DNA of 64,000 bases from Perkinsus olseni. Taxonomy: Eukaryota > Perkinsozoa > Perkinsida > Perkinsidae. A program made the position numbers and the translations under genes. The DNA is taken from assembly GCA_013115135.1 (NCBI GenBank), contig JABANP010000174.1, positions 33,263-97,262 on the forward strand, given 5' to 3'. Below the pieces are notes generated by a model that saw nothing but the letters and a program-made list of their open reading frames with translations, was not told the origin of the DNA and searched no databases. Of the stretch, positions 23,967 to 36,200 are shown in pieces (the stretch's first letter is position 1; each line of letters opens with the position of its first letter).

Positions 23967-24960
23967 TGTCGTGGAAAACTGGAAAAATAGCCGCAAACAC
24001 TGAGACAATTAACACATCTAGACACACTCCTCAACGTTCTAGGTAAACTCAATTCACAATCACGATCATAACGCGGTAGGCAAGAAAACAAATCAAACCA
24101 ACACGAGAGCTAGAAACAAGTAACACCAACAAAAAAAGTAAGACTAGCCACACACTAGCTATGTCTACCCAGCACAAAGTCGGCTGAGCAGGAATGAGCG
24201 CCACGAACAGAACAATTTGAACGCTCATAATGAGGCATCTATACCAACCAAGGGTCATTATTGGGCAAGACAGGGCGACATTCTAAACTAGCTTGAATCA
24301 CTTATGCGATGACACATTGTGAAACACTCTCTGCTAGAGGGTCTCTAATAGCAGGAACCGCACGGTTTAAAGTGTCATCACAGAAGATGACAGAATTGAT
24401 CGAAATAGCGTTGCACGCATGCGCACATCATTGATCGCTAGGAAGCAAGACTTCAAGTTGATGTACGAAGGGTGGAGGACGAAGAATACGGTTGGGATTC
24501 TACCTGACTCACTCTAACTCCGAGACGGAGGACCTGGCCCATCCTTGGTCATGAAGCGGGAGCCTCAGCTCGCGCGGGGATACCGGGTTCAAGACGCCCA
24601 TATACTATACCTTAATGAAGATGACTATGTCGATTTCGATCTGACAGCCAACTAACCCACCGGTGAACCGCGGCCCGGGTGTAAGGTAAAAAATCACACA
24701 TCATCGTGCGAAGCTTCTTCCCAAAGTTCACTCAAACACTCTTTTTGAAAGCACTCTAACAAATATTGAAGTTCTCAACTAATCCACTGGATCGGCCGCG
24801 TATCTGAGCTGATATGCGAAGTACCCAACAATTCCCCGACTAATGAACACAACCAATTCTGAATCACATTAGATCTCAACTGAGCCTACTCTCGTTTAGA
24901 TACACAAAGAACCCTACCAGGGATCAATTGTCTAACAATCATAATATTGAAAAATGATAA
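23967..24960. other. Spacer between EF-1alpha copies
   Basis: Contains the 5' flank of copy A and the 3' flank of copy B. It bears no obvious resemblance to the flanks of the other copy, unlike the coding regions. A segment at 24520-24605 is GC-rich with short complementary stretches but does not fold into a recognisable tRNA. No gene is called. Confidence 0.45.
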
Positions 24961-26376
24961 CTACTTCACGTCCTTCGCAACAGTAGAGACACACTTGCCA
25001 AGCATGACAACACCGTTGCCTTCCATGAGAGCCACACGAGAGAGACCCTCGCAGTTCTTGAAAGAATCGACAACAAGAGGCTGAATAGGCTCGAACACGA
25101 CCTCAGCCATTTCATTCGACTTGAGGGCATGGGGATCCTCCATCTTCTTTCCACCAGTCTCCTTGCCAACCTTCCACTTGATACCGGCAAGGCGGCAGGC
25201 TGAACGACCAGTACGAACAAAAGCGATCGGAGAATACCCAACCTTGATCTCGCCGGGAACATCCAAAACCTGGACCTGGGCAGTGAATGAATGCACATGC
25301 TTGAGCGTACCATCCTTCTTGTAGATCATGACATCACCGGTACGGGGCATGTTCTCCTTCACTAAGCCCTTGACGTTCAACCCGACATTATCACCGGGGA
25401 GAGCCTGCTCCTGACGGGTGTGGTGCATCTCGACAGTGAAGACCTTGCCAGTGCAGGCAGTAGAGGGTGTATGCGTAGGCATGAACACAACCTCCTCGTT
25501 AGGCTTGACGATACCCTGCTCGACACGGCCAGTGATCACATCACCGACACCCTTGATCTTGTAGATACCGGAGACAGGCATCCTCATAGGAGCATCGGTC
25601 ACACGCTTAGGAACGGTGGCAAACTTCTCGAGACCATCTAGGAGAGTATCAATATGGAAGGACTCCTTGGAGCCAGGGTCACGAACAACATCAACACCCT
25701 TCCACCACGACATCTTCTCGGACTTCTTGATCAAGTTGTCACCCATCCACCCAGAAATAGGGATGATAGGAACACACTTCTCGACGAAGTCCTTCTTCCA
25801 GCCAACTCTTCCGAGGACGTTCTTCATCTCATCACGAATCTCAGTATAACGAGACTCCTTGTATCCGGCAACGTCACAGTCCATCTTGTTAACACCGACG
25901 ATCAATTGCTTGACGCCCAACAAGTTGATAAGACGAGCGTGCTGACGAGTCTGGCCTTGGATCTCACCAGCCTTGTGGTTGCCCTTGGCGATGGCGGTAC
26001 CGAAGTTACCATCGGCAGGAACCATCAAAAGAGCGACATCAGCCTGAGATGCACCAGTGATCATGTTCTTGATGAAATCTCTATGACCAGGAGCATCAAT
26101 AATAGTGTAGTGCCAAGAGTCTGTGAAGAACTCCTTAGTAGTGCAAGCGATGGTAACACCACGCTCACGCTCCTCCTTCTGTCGATCCATATAGAAGGCG
26201 AAGGCGAAAGAGGATTTACCAAGACGATCGGCCTCTTGTTTGAGCTTCTCGAGTTCACGCTCAGGAATACCTCCGAGCTCGAAAAGAAGACGACCGGTGG
26301 TGGTAGACTTGCCAGAGTCGACGTGCCCGCAGATCACGATCGACATGTGGACCTTGCCCTCCTTGCCAGCAGACAT
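24961..26376 (-). CDS. EEF1A: Translation elongation factor EF-1alpha, copy B
   Basis: Same length and gene structure as copy A: no intron, 471 residues, P-loop GHVDSGKST, DAPGHRDF and NKMD. By eye the only protein difference from copy A is His instead of Gln in KHVHSF. Nucleotide differences are scattered and mostly silent. The near-identity of coding regions with unlike flanks suggests recent duplication followed by, or maintained by, gene conversion. A ttctcag acceptor-like site lies about 29 nt before the ATG. The gene is divergent from the kelch gene at 26684. Confidence 0.98.
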   Translation of the reverse strand: MSAGKEGKVHMSIVICGHVDSGKSTTTGRLLFELGGIPERELEKLKQEADRLGKSSFAFAFYMDRQKEERERGVTIACTTKEFFTDSWHYTIIDAPGHRDFIKNMITGASQADVALLMVPADGNFGTAIAKGNHKAGEIQGQTRQHARLINLLGVKQLIVGVNKMDCDVAGYKESRYTEIRDEMKNVLGRVGWKKDFVEKCVPIIPISGWMGDNLIKKSEKMSWWKGVDVVRDPGSKESFHIDTLLDGLEKFATVPKRVTDAPMRMPVSGIYKIKGVGDVITGRVEQGIVKPNEEVVFMPTHTPSTACTGKVFTVEMHHTRQEQALPGDNVGLNVKGLVKENMPRTGDVMIYKKDGTLKHVHSFTAQVQVLDVPGEIKVGYSPIAFVRTGRSACRLAGIKWKVGKETGGKKMEDPHALKSNEMAEVVFEPIQPLVVDSFKNCEGLSRVALMEGNGVVMLGKCVSTVAKDVK

Positions 26377-26683
26377 TCTTCCAAAAACGCAGGGAACTCG
26401 AGTTAACTGAGAATAACACCAAATTACGCATGCACACGCAAACACTCCCTGTAAGCAGTTTGCAACTTCCAGGCAGAAGCTAGGAAGCCACTAGCGGTCG
26501 AAAAGTTGCGCAACTTTGACGAGCCGTTACGTCTCAAATTTTGGGCGAGCGAGATCATCAGTGCGCATCTTTAGGTTTCTTGCATTTCGCAAGTTCAACC
26601 GATGGGTCCGCTGCTCAAGGTTGGGGTGAGTGCCTTTGAGCAGAGATATAACTTATGTTAGGTACATTTTTCGGATTTATATA
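26377..26683. promoter_or_regulatory. Divergent promoter region, EF-1alpha B and kelch gene
   Basis: A 307-bp gap between two divergent start codons must hold both promoters or the relevant trans-splice acceptors. A tttatata stretch lies at about 26676-26683, directly before the kelch ATG. No specific element can be proven. Confidence 0.5.
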
Positions 26684-28384
26684 ATGAGTCGCCGACGTGC
26701 TTCCTCACAATGTGCTCTCTCGGTCCGTAACCGTTGGGTGGACCGTACTGGAGCTCAAGCAGCTGATCTACTAACGTTGGCTTCGAAGCACAGCGATCCG
26801 ACGACATGCCCTATAGCATCTATTCCGGTGGATGTCATTCTTGGCAATATTGTACCGTTCATTCATTATGACCAGCCTGTCCGCAATTGCATTTTCGTGT
26901 GCGGTGGGCGTTCTTCACGAGTCATGGACTCTAACCGCTATTTGAGCACGGTTGAGGTCTACGACGATTACTCCAAGAGATGGTCGAGAGTGCCGACGAT
27001 GCGCAGTAAAAGAGTCGGGGCGGCCGCTATGGCCGTCGGTGACCACCTTTACGTTGTTGGTGGCTACCGCGTGCACCCTGACCAACCTCTTGGGTGCGTG
27101 GAGGTTTATGATCCGTGGCTCAACCGATGGAAGAAGATTAGGTCGTCTATGCAGGTCCCTCGCTTCGGACACAGTTTGGCCCTCGTTGACAACCGGTACC
27201 TATACGCCATCGGAGGAGACTCTCAGCGGCAACTAGTATCCGAGGTTGAAGTCTTTGACACGTACACCAACGAGTGGCTTCAACATCCAGAAATGAAGAT
27301 ATCCTTGCCGCGTCCGTTGGCTGGGGGCCGGGTCGTCGAGAAGAATGGCTTGCTTTACATCGTCGGCGGTGATGTAGGGTCCTCTCCCTTGCAGTTCTCT
27401 GACCTCATCTATGTGCTGGACACCACAGTGACCCCTCACGTTTGGTCGGTGCTCTCGGCGCGTCTGAGCGTGGGTCGCTCAGCTTGCGCTGTCGCTTGGC
27501 TCGACGAGACCAAGAGCGCCATCGGAGTTTTCGGGGGCTACGTGGTGATTGACGGGGATTTCAAGGAAGTGTCCACGTCGGAGGTTGTACCGTTAGATGG
27601 CACTCATGTCGTGCCCCTAGAGGAGGCGATCCTTCCAGGTAGGGTGATGCCGGTGACTAACGCGAAGCTGATCCCCGAGATGGCCTCAACTAGAGCGGGC
27701 TGCCGCGCAGTGACTGTGGGCTGCCGAGTGATCTTGGTTGGTGGCGAGAACCCTGTCCCTGTTGACGCCGTGGACGCCGACGACGGCCAAAGTGACTCGG
27801 TTTCAAGCCCAGGATCGGACCGCTCGACTGAGTCACCTGATATCTTGGCCGAGCTCATGAATAGTGGCGCTGCTGCTGACCGGTCCAGTATATTCGCGCA
27901 GCTCGTTGGTACCCCAGATGACCCCGTACCTAACAGTCCTTCGACTCCGACTAGCTCGCAGGGTTCTACCGCTCGGCCGACTTCCATCGACGAGGCGGTT
28001 ACTAGGGCGATGCAGCGTTACTTCACCCTGGTGCACAGTTCCCGTCCAAGCTCTGATTCCGGGTCTCAACGGGAGAGAGATGCTGCTGCACAGTTGCTAC
28101 AGGAAATCACGAGGGCCCTACGTATTCAAGCGGTACATGCTAGGCGGTTGTCCGAGCCTGTGAGGGTAGTCCATGACAAGCCATTGGTCTTCGACTCTTC
28201 AAAATGGGACTGGGTCGACGAGCAGGCCTTGTTTGCTGGACGCACAGCTGCAGCTATTTCTGTTGGTTCGGTGTTCCCGGCTAGTTACGGCGGTCAACCG
28301 CGTCGTTGCAGCGGCCGGCTGATGCACTCGAGTAAGAGAAGTCGTGTGGAATGCACCCCAAGTGCTTCCGCGAGGAGGAGGTGA
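26684..28384 (+). CDS. Kelch-repeat beta-propeller protein (single exon)
   Basis: A 566-residue protein starting MSRRRASSQ; the frame is open 54 nt further upstream but lacks an ATG there. Residues about 68-330 hold kelch units with the diagnostic double glycine and spaced Tyr/Trp: IFVCGGRSS ... VEVYDDYSKRW, LYVVGGYR ... VEVYDPWLNRW, LYAIGGDS ... VEVFDTYTNEW, LYIVGGDVG and IGVFGGYV. A further glycine-rich strand (VILVGGENP) follows. The next roughly 100 residues are acidic and Ser/Thr/Pro-rich, probably disordered, and the tail is basic. No BTB, F-box or transmembrane segment is visible. Such propellers usually act as protein-binding platforms; the partner is unknown. Confidence 0.9.
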   Translation: MSRRRASSQCALSVRNRWVDRTGAQAADLLTLASKHSDPTTCPIASIPVDVILGNIVPFIHYDQPVRNCIFVCGGRSSRVMDSNRYLSTVEVYDDYSKRWSRVPTMRSKRVGAAAMAVGDHLYVVGGYRVHPDQPLGCVEVYDPWLNRWKKIRSSMQVPRFGHSLALVDNRYLYAIGGDSQRQLVSEVEVFDTYTNEWLQHPEMKISLPRPLAGGRVVEKNGLLYIVGGDVGSSPLQFSDLIYVLDTTVTPHVWSVLSARLSVGRSACAVAWLDETKSAIGVFGGYVVIDGDFKEVSTSEVVPLDGTHVVPLEEAILPGRVMPVTNAKLIPEMASTRAGCRAVTVGCRVILVGGENPVPVDAVDADDGQSDSVSSPGSDRSTESPDILAELMNSGAAADRSSIFAQLVGTPDDPVPNSPSTPTSSQGSTARPTSIDEAVTRAMQRYFTLVHSSRPSSDSGSQRERDAAAQLLQEITRALRIQAVHARRLSEPVRVVHDKPLVFDSSKWDWVDEQALFAGRTAAAISVGSVFPASYGGQPRRCSGRLMHSSKRSRVECTPSASARRR

Positions 28385-29744
28385 TGTATAACACTCGTTG
28401 ATAGTTGTTCGTTTGACACATTGCATTACTGCTGTATCACGGACGTTGTGTGGCTTCTCTAAGAGATTGCCGCAGATAGTCTTGAAGGCTGCGGTGAAGT
28501 TGTGATGCTGTACACGTTAGCCATAGCGAGTTGTTTAAGGATGCTGTAAAGCGAAAGATTCGGTTGTCATCAGCTTTCTGAGGTTGTACATTGCCGTGAG
28601 TGGACTGAAGGTTTTTGAGAAGTAGCTGTGCATTTATAATCATCACATTCTGCTATTTATGCTCGTACTACGTATTGGTTCTATTCCCACTGCTACTTTT
28701 TCGACTGTCGATTAGAGTAGCTTATAATCACCACTGATTAGTTGGCATCAATGTTGAGTCCGCGGCAACGAGTGACGCAAGCCTCGCTTGGTGCTCTCTC
28801 AACTCGATGCATGCATGAATGGTAGAAATGTGAGTGCTTAGCAATGCCTGTTGTGTTGCAGTGAGGTTGCTCAGACCGAGTGCAGGATGCTGTTTGCGGC
28901 CTACCCATCATCCTAGAACCTTTTTGGCATGGTTGTCATGACTTCAAATAGTGTCGATGATGGGAAGGTTGAGGCAGCGATACCTTTGGGTATGCCTACG
29001 ATGCAAGAATGCCCGCTAATGATAGGTATTGAGTCGGGGCGCGCTTAATCGATGATGGCTGGGGCAATTGATTGTCGCTAGGGTGCGATTGTCGATTCGC
29101 CGACCGAAGCTGGTCGAGTCGTCCTTGACTCGTAGCTCATCGGATCTGTAACTTCGCAGGTGTAAGACTGTCGGGGTCGGAAGTCGTGCATGCAATAGTG
29201 AGTCCAGGGACCAGGCTGCCGGTCGAGAACGAGCTGTTGAGGCTTACGACTTCCAGGGACTGCCAAGCCACGGCAAATGTGCAGCTGGTTGTGAGCGGCG
29301 GCAGGACCGCGTCGAGGTAGCGGTGATGGGCGGCTAGTTTGTGGGCGATCTGATCAACTGTGTCTCAGTGCGTGCCAAGACTTCCTGAAGCTCACTCGAG
29401 AGCTTGACACATCGACGAGTCATTTACAAGGGCTGGTTCAGCTTGACTTACACTTGAGCGTGTCAGTATTCGGAGAAGTCACCGCGGTTCTCGATGAACT
29501 GACCGACTTCAGAGGTACTAGACAATGGAGGTGCTGCATGCGACACTGCTGTGGCTGGGACGTACGTTGCAATTACGCAGTTAGTATCTGCGTATGGGGG
29601 ATGTCCTTCAACGACCCATATCGTGATGATGAAGCATCTCGTACGTAATGTGTGTGTGATGAGCAGCCATCGCCCTCTCGCTTCCCCAACCTGTATGTAT
29701 TCCGTTGCCACTGAGAACTTCCGCACTCTGTACGTGTTTTCTCT
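28385..29744. other. Intergenic, no gene recognised
   Basis: Short open frames on both strands, none with recognisable motifs. The 5' end of the methyltransferase gene at 29745 may extend into this stretch. Confidence 0.35.
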
Positions 29745-31009
29745 AGTCTAAACGAGAGCAATTCGTTTATTTCGTTAGAGCCCAAGCCGCCTGCGACGGT
29801 GGGTCGATCTCTGCTCCTGCATGCAAATCATAGCCCGACTCCCTTGGCGCGCGATGACGTGGGCGACCAAGGTGTTAGACTATTCGTGGAAGGCGTGGGA
29901 CGCCACCTCCCCAGCTTGCTCCCATGGAGGGTTGTCAGTCTGCCTGGTGGCGTCAAGCTGAGGTTGAGGTGAGGTTTGCTCTCATCAGACCCGTTAGATG
30001 ACGTCCGATCAGGCAGGAGTCCGTTTCCAGCAGCTTCAAGTCGGTGGACACTGATAAAACTGGCTGCGCAGTATGGGAGTGCGGCATCATTCTCGCCTAC
30101 TGTCTCTGCCAAGCGTTCTTACTGCGAGGAAAATCGTGTGCCTTTGAGGTACCTCATTTGTCGTTCGGTCTACACAGAACATCCCTGTTAGTTGCCGATA
30201 GGTCCTGGGACCGAGAACTACGGGGTCGAGCTCGGCTGCGGCACTGGACTCGTCTCCTTGGCGTTGGCGAGTTTGGGTGCGAAAATGGTTGCAACAGACG
30301 GGAATGATCAGGTGGGTATCCACTGAGGGTCCCAACCTCGACTAGAGATAAGGCCCGGACTGGGTGTTGCTCGCACACTCGACATCGCGAATCCTTACAG
30401 TTGGGTTTTCATGAGTACACCAATCGCAGGTGTTGAAGCTCGCTGAGCGCAACTTACGAGAGAATCAAGACATCGCTCATGAGCGAGTTAGTTTCCGCAA
30501 GCTCATGTGGGGCTGCCTGGATGACGCGAAGGCCCTGTTCGGCTCTGAGGGAGGCGGGCCTCCGTCGGTCGTCGTGGGTAGGATATCACGCTCCGGCTAG
30601 TGCTAACCCTCTGGTTAAGGGCCTTGACGCGATCATATCAGGTAGCGATTTGGTTTACCCTCAGTCTCCACCCGAACCGCTACTAGCAGCTCTCGATGAT
30701 CTAGGAGGACATTCGAGCGGGAGTAAGGTCGTAGAGCCCGTAGTCACATCAACTTGGTTCGAGTTCCCCCCTCTCGCGATAGGGTGCCACTGACTGGACT
30801 TGTCGTCTCATTGACTGTATTTTGCTTCAGCTCGAGCCATCGTATGCCTCAAGGAGAGGACGAGAGACTCCTCCGATTTCCTCGCGAAGGCCAGAGCGCG
30901 AGGCTGGCTTGTCACAGACCTCGCCGGAGCTGATGAGCAGTTGATCCACCCGGACTTTATCGACTCTAATCCTCAAACAGCATCTTTTTTCACTTGTGTG
31001 TTTATCTAA
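29745..31009 (+). CDS. METTL21-type protein-lysine methyltransferase, copy 1 (5' end uncertain)
   Basis: Exons as read: about 29750-29968, 30013-30148, 30192-30311, 30430-30573, 30620-30722 and 30831-31009. The frame is continuous to a TAA at 31007-31009. The product has the seven-beta-strand SAM fold of family-16 methyltransferases: pre-motif GCAVWECGIILAY, motif I VELGCGTGLVSLALASLGAK, motif II VATDGND, and the post-motif IISGSDLVYPQSPPEPLLAA, equivalent to the D/E-xx-Y hallmark. AIVCLKERTRDSSDF then matches the YKER-type strand. The N-terminal methionine is not certain, because the first exon seems to begin at an acceptor near 29749. A tandem paralogue follows at 31595; exon 3 is 120 nt in both. 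The substrate is not shown by sequence; family members modify eEF1A, Hsp70 and other chaperones. Confidence 0.78.
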
Positions 31010-31594
31010 GGGGACTGCTGCGACTCCCTCCTCAAGCAAGCCCATCCAGTGAAAACTCGTGCTTCCCTCTCTAGGATTACACATTACGTCTCTATGGGCG
31101 GCTAAGCGGAGCTGGATAAGCGGTTTGGTATCGGATGAGACTCGAGGACGCTATCGAGCTGTATTCTGAATGCTGGCACTAGTCCAACTCGGGCCCATCG
31201 TGACTTGGTACTGGCAGCCCTCTGTTTCTCATGTCGGCTTTTGTTGTGTCACTTCTGCGCTGTGGTGTCCCAATCCAATTCAGGGGTTCTGCCTGCTGCG
31301 TGTTGCGGCTTTGCCGAGAATGCTGTTTGGCTCTCCCCATGGGTCAGTGTATCTTCGGTCGTGAAGAGTCCTATGATAGTTGGTATCTTCATTCATTCCT
31401 CTGATGCTATCCGTCAGCAAGGTTGCCAAGTCAAGTTTGTCCCTTGCGACGATTGCAACGAAACTCAAACGGGCGGCTGTAGGTGGCTAGAAGGGACTAG
31501 ATGCACGGACATAGAGACTTACATCAATTGTGTTGAATAGTTTGCTCTTTCCACCCAATAGGATGCGGTCACCGATCGCAGTTCATCTAGGTAC

Positions 31595-33196
31595 ATGTCA
31601 GAGACGACTTTGTCCGTGAGGCGGTCAACCCATCTCTGCGGAACTCACGAGAGTTGTGTAAGACTGATTGACTCTTTTTTTGAGCGAGTCAGTCCTTCAG
31701 CCTGGCTCCCCGAACTGGACGCAATGCCTGTCGAGTATTCTCTGGGAAACGACAAGCGGCGTTCTCCGGAGCAGCTTTTGCCAGTCAGAGATGTTGAGAT
31801 ACCGAACGGGCCCAGTTTCAGATTGAAGTACTCCTGTTGGGCGAACGATGGATTGAATGACTGTAAGGAATGTCAAGATTGTCGTGGATTATTTGCACGG
31901 CTAAAGGGACCTCTTCATCTCTTTCGTCCGCCCTTAGGCAGGCCGCGACTTGGAGTTCGTTTGCCGGGTCTCGAGGGGATCATACAGGTCGAGGTCTCTG
32001 GGCGGCAGCTATCATACTCTCCCGCTATCTGTGGCGAACTGATTATCTCAGCAACACTGAGGTAGATCTTCGCATGGAAGAATCAGGGTGATTTTGATTG
32101 TAGTGCTCATACAGTCGAGCGGCATGAACCTTCGGTTGAGTAGATCGTTTTCGATCTAGAAAAACATATCGTATTGATCCAAGACTCTCTGCTGATGATG
32201 ACCATACATTAGGCCGAATCGCTAGCAGTAGCCTACTGAAGGCTGCTAGCCATGGCGATTACAACTCGAGGTTAACACTGAAGCAGATGAGTACTATTCG
32301 ACCCTTCCGGCGGGAAACCCTTTTCGACTCAAAAATTTCGCCGGGCGTGCATCGTCCCGCTTCCATCATTCTCGATTGTAATTTTCGCTCGCGGATTACG
32401 AGTGGCGGTCCATCACTTGCGGGATTATGCATCTCTAGCTATCTGCAAATGTGCCGACTATTCAATCACAGGGACCCATTCTGGATTTGGGTTGCGGCAC
32501 TGGCCTCCTGACATTAACGGCAGCAAAGTGGGCGATGCAGCGAGACCATTACGCCCAGCGGAGGATCATAGGCATCGATCGCAACGACGAGGTATGTTCA
32601 CTATCTGCCATCGCTTGCGACACGGCACTTGCTCAGACCATAGCCCTAGCACGAGATAACGCCGTCAACAATGGCCTTGGCAGTATGCTCAAGTGCGGGG
32701 TCGTGGACTTCATAACGTTGGATTGGTCCAACCCCGAAGAACTAGAGGCACTCGTTGAGGAGCTCGGACCTCCCGGAGTCATACTAGGTAGGTAGTGGTC
32801 CGTCAAGTAGACCAAAGCCTGGTCCTGCACGATCCAATATTGTGTCTCCATGACCTATTATTCAACGAGTGGCTCGATTCTAGGTAGCGATATTGTTTAC
32901 CCGGGGCCTGAATCCCCCATCCAGCCATTACTCGAAGCACTATCATCTCTAGGCGACGAGAACACCAGTAGGGCTTCGACCAGAGTCGTTCAAGCTACTT
33001 TTTTCCCGTAGGTATTCTGCTGTCATTTCGCGAACGCTCTCGTATCGTCTCAGAGCTCGTGGATGAGTCGAAACTGCTTGGTTGGAACACTTCTTGCTTG
33101 GATCGAATTGATTTTGAAGTCGACGCGCCCCTTGATCTCAGCAGTGCACTGCCACTGGATGCTCGCGACTTTCGCCTTCTCACGCTTTCAAAGTGA
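31595..33196 (+). CDS. METTL21-type protein-lysine methyltransferase, copy 2
   Basis: Begins MSETTLSVRR at 31595. Later exons as read: up to 32061, 32472-32591, 32637-32787, 32884-32967 and 33012-33196 (stop TGA). The protein has EIPNGPSFRLKYS near the N-terminus (the equivalent of SLPGGVKLRLR in copy 1), then GRGLWAAAIILSRYL, motif I ILDLGCGTGLLTLTAAK, motif II IIGIDRND, LDWSNPEEL, the ILGSDIVYPGPESPIQPLL motif and ILLSFRERSRI. Frame is kept at all junctions from 32472 on; the junction around 31860-31950 is unresolved. It is a diverged tandem paralogue of the preceding gene, so the duplication is older than that of the EF-1alpha pair. Confidence 0.82.
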
Positions 33197-33211
33197 CTAA
33201 TCATTTAGCAG

Positions 33212-36200
33212 ATGAATCCTTTTCTGTTATTGACACATGAAGTTGAGTTGTTAGAAACTCCTGGCCTCTTCGTAAGAAAGAGTCTCCACGGGAATGCTCG
33301 AGTCGTTCGGTTCATCTCACAGGGCGTCGGCTCGCGTAAAAAGCGGATTCCCGAGCCTTGGGACGGATTTGTCAATTGGGCTTCCAGAGCAGGATATGTT
33401 TCCTAGGTCAGCTGGAACGCTGCTGATGAATCTGTAGCATAGAGAAGGAGCAGCAATTTGCCGCACGTTCCTGCTGTGCTAGACTAGCACAGCTAGTTCA
33501 GAGTAGCTCACTCCTGCTGCCACTGAGCCACCTCCTATCAACTTGATAGTTTCAAGAGTGTCTCGTCGCGAGTCAGTAGTGATCTGCCGACAGTCCGACT
33601 CGATCAATTCGCCTCTGATGATCTAGCCGTAACTTCACACTAATCTACTCAACAGAGTTGATTCTTGGTGTTTCGATCCGCTGTGTGTTCAACAGAGATC
33701 AGCAGAGCATTCGAGTTCCCTTATGATACGGTACAGATTCCTCCGTTACGTGAACGTACTCTGAAAGTGCTACTAAGCGGTCGAGCTGAGTTAGTGTTAT
33801 CCCACCTTCAGTCCAAGCCATCGAGGTCGGTTTTTGCAAAGGTGGGCCAACTCTCGATGCGAGCGTGCGTTGCGTGTGATTATGTTCTTTCGGATTGTGC
33901 ACTCTTGCACGTGGTGCATGCTTGCTATTATTTTAGTCTCTGATAGCATCTACGGTGTTGAGTTTCTAGTGACCAACCGACAAAGGGAAAGGTCGGCAAT
34001 CGCACTTGAGTTCCACGTACCTCCTACACCCCCGACCCTCAGCTCAGCCGCATTGAGATGCATGTTGACGCGGCGTCCCTTCATCCGTTTTCTGTCTTGT
34101 GGTATCCGGCGAATGAGCAGCGCCCGTGGTCATGACATGTGAGTTACCGCTTATCAAAGATGGGTTCCTCTGGCATTCTCTCAACTCGATCGTTGGCTTG
34201 CGGATAATAATTAACTTTTAGCGAGACTAAGAACGAATCTAGCACAGTGTCTGCGCATGTCTCTTATCACAACTTGGCCGGTGTCGTGGGATAGGCGTGG
34301 TCTTGCGGAATCTCTCGAGTTTTGTCTCGGTGACTTTAGAAATCCGAAGAAGCCGCCACCGGGAGTTCATCAAGTCGAGAAGCTCATATCTTCGACTGTT
34401 GAAGGAGTCGGATCGCTGATGAATGAGACCTTACTGGTCGGCAAAGTAACTGCCCCCGGATAGCGACTCCCGCCTGTGACGACGGCCACCAGCACGCCGC
34501 CACCTGGCAGATTCTGTCTCAAGCAGCGGGTCGCGAAGCCCAAGCGGCTGTACACGATGCTGGGGACTCCATGCAGAAGGTGCAGCCAACCTCTCATCGA
34601 GCTTTCCAACCGCTCCCGTTTTCTCTCAATCGACTATGGATATTCCGTGAAATCAACTTCACGTTTCCTGCTGTTAGCGTCTCGAAGACTACCTATCTTC
34701 CCCGGAAGCGTTGGAGCAACTAGGTGGGTGAGCAGAGAAGCGATTGACTCTCCCGACGACAGGCTGGTCGTGGATGAAATTCATCCGATGAATATCTCAA
34801 ACCCTTGACTGTATTCGATGGACGCCTTTCGCCTAAAGGTTTTCAAGGACCTCGCTTGTCAGGGGATAAGCGTGTAGAACTCATACGAGAGCAAGTCAAA
34901 GCGAGTCGAGAGTTGTTTGGACGCGGCGGCAACTTTTCTGAAAGCAACATCGGAGAGTAAGACATGGTTATGGAATCAGTTGCAGTAGTCATGGCATTGC
35001 TCGGGATTTGCAGGCTCCTTGGAGTCCTCGGTCGAAGTCTTGAACAAGTCCCTCAGCCTTATGGAAGTACCCATCTTGGTTCTCGGACCTCAGGCAAAAC
35101 GTGATAGAGAGGTTGGCTACCACATCGGCCCGTGTCGCTTTGAAATTCGCAGTATCTGTTCAGATAGAGCACAGAATAATCTCTACACTCTCACCGAAGG
35201 CAAGTGCCGGCGGGGGATCGAGCGCCGTAAGTTTCGACTGTCCCGCCTTGGACTTGGCGCAGGTTCTCCTAGTCTGAGAATGTATGGTGCGGATGAATCG
35301 ATGAGCGCGCCGATACCGCACTTCATTTGGTAAGATTTTGTCAGGCTTTCAGCCAGTCGGATCCGAGAAAGTTGATACAGTTCATCCGGCACGTATCCCA
35401 ACAGCGGCAGGAGCGGCTCTCTGAGTACGTAGATGCTTTGCTAGCCAGCGGCCAACTGACTGTGAGTCAATAAGGAGAATACGGTCCCCACGTTGTCAAT
35501 GCACGGCTCGTTATAGAAGCATCCTCTAGTCCCTCACGAGTTCGAGAAGAAGCTATATCTGGACATCCTTAGCATCGTCACTTTCGCTTTCGAGAATGCC
35601 ATGGGCAGCCTCGATAATATTCAGCTGTGGGGGCATGCAGTCAAAGTAGGATAGTTCAGAACCCTCCACCACATCCCCTTCTTGGAAGATGATTCCTGCA
35701 GGTGCGTTCGGTGCAAGAGTCCGAGCCTTTTATCAACTTCAAGATCAGCGGGACATCAATACATGGGCGAGAGCAGCTCGGCATCATTGGTGAGTATGAG
35801 TCTAGGCAAGCGACCTGATTCCCTCTGGGGAACGGACCCCTTTTGGCGTCATTTCAGTTGACTCGATGCTCCGTGACGAGTTTGTTAACAATCCGTTGAT
35901 ACCCGATGCGGTGGAGCGTAGCCTCTATCTCAATACTGTTATCCTGATATTCCGGTAGCAACAATATTCTTCTGTGCTCACACGATTTTCCCACCAAGCA
36001 TTGTCAGGATACTAGAGGACCTCTCGAACTCATTGCACGTGTCGGTCATGGGGCACCGCCTAGAGTGGAGACTGAGTGAGTTCGACTCCATTGTTAGAGA
36101 CGCTCAGTTGAGGATTGGCGCGGAGTGGACTACTATCTCTTTGTAGTTCCTTTGGACATCGCCGAAGTTCACTGCCAGAAGGCACCCTCGCATATTAAGC

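Noticed and set aside
23010..23990. A 326-codon open frame on the plus strand across EF-1alpha A, and a 250-codon one across copy B (25654-26406)
   Set aside because: Both are antisense to the highly biased EF-1alpha coding sequence and mirror its codon structure; the protein is low-complexity, rich in Leu/Asp/Thr, with no domain.
24520..24605. Possible tRNA or snRNA between the EF-1alpha genes
   Set aside because: The gggttcaag stretch hints at a B box, but no cloverleaf can be formed and there is no terminator.
31595..32065. Reading the first 156-codon frame of the second methyltransferase gene as a complete protein
   Set aside because: The methyltransferase frame changes before 31950 and continues through spliced exons; the tail of this frame after about 31860 is intron read-through.
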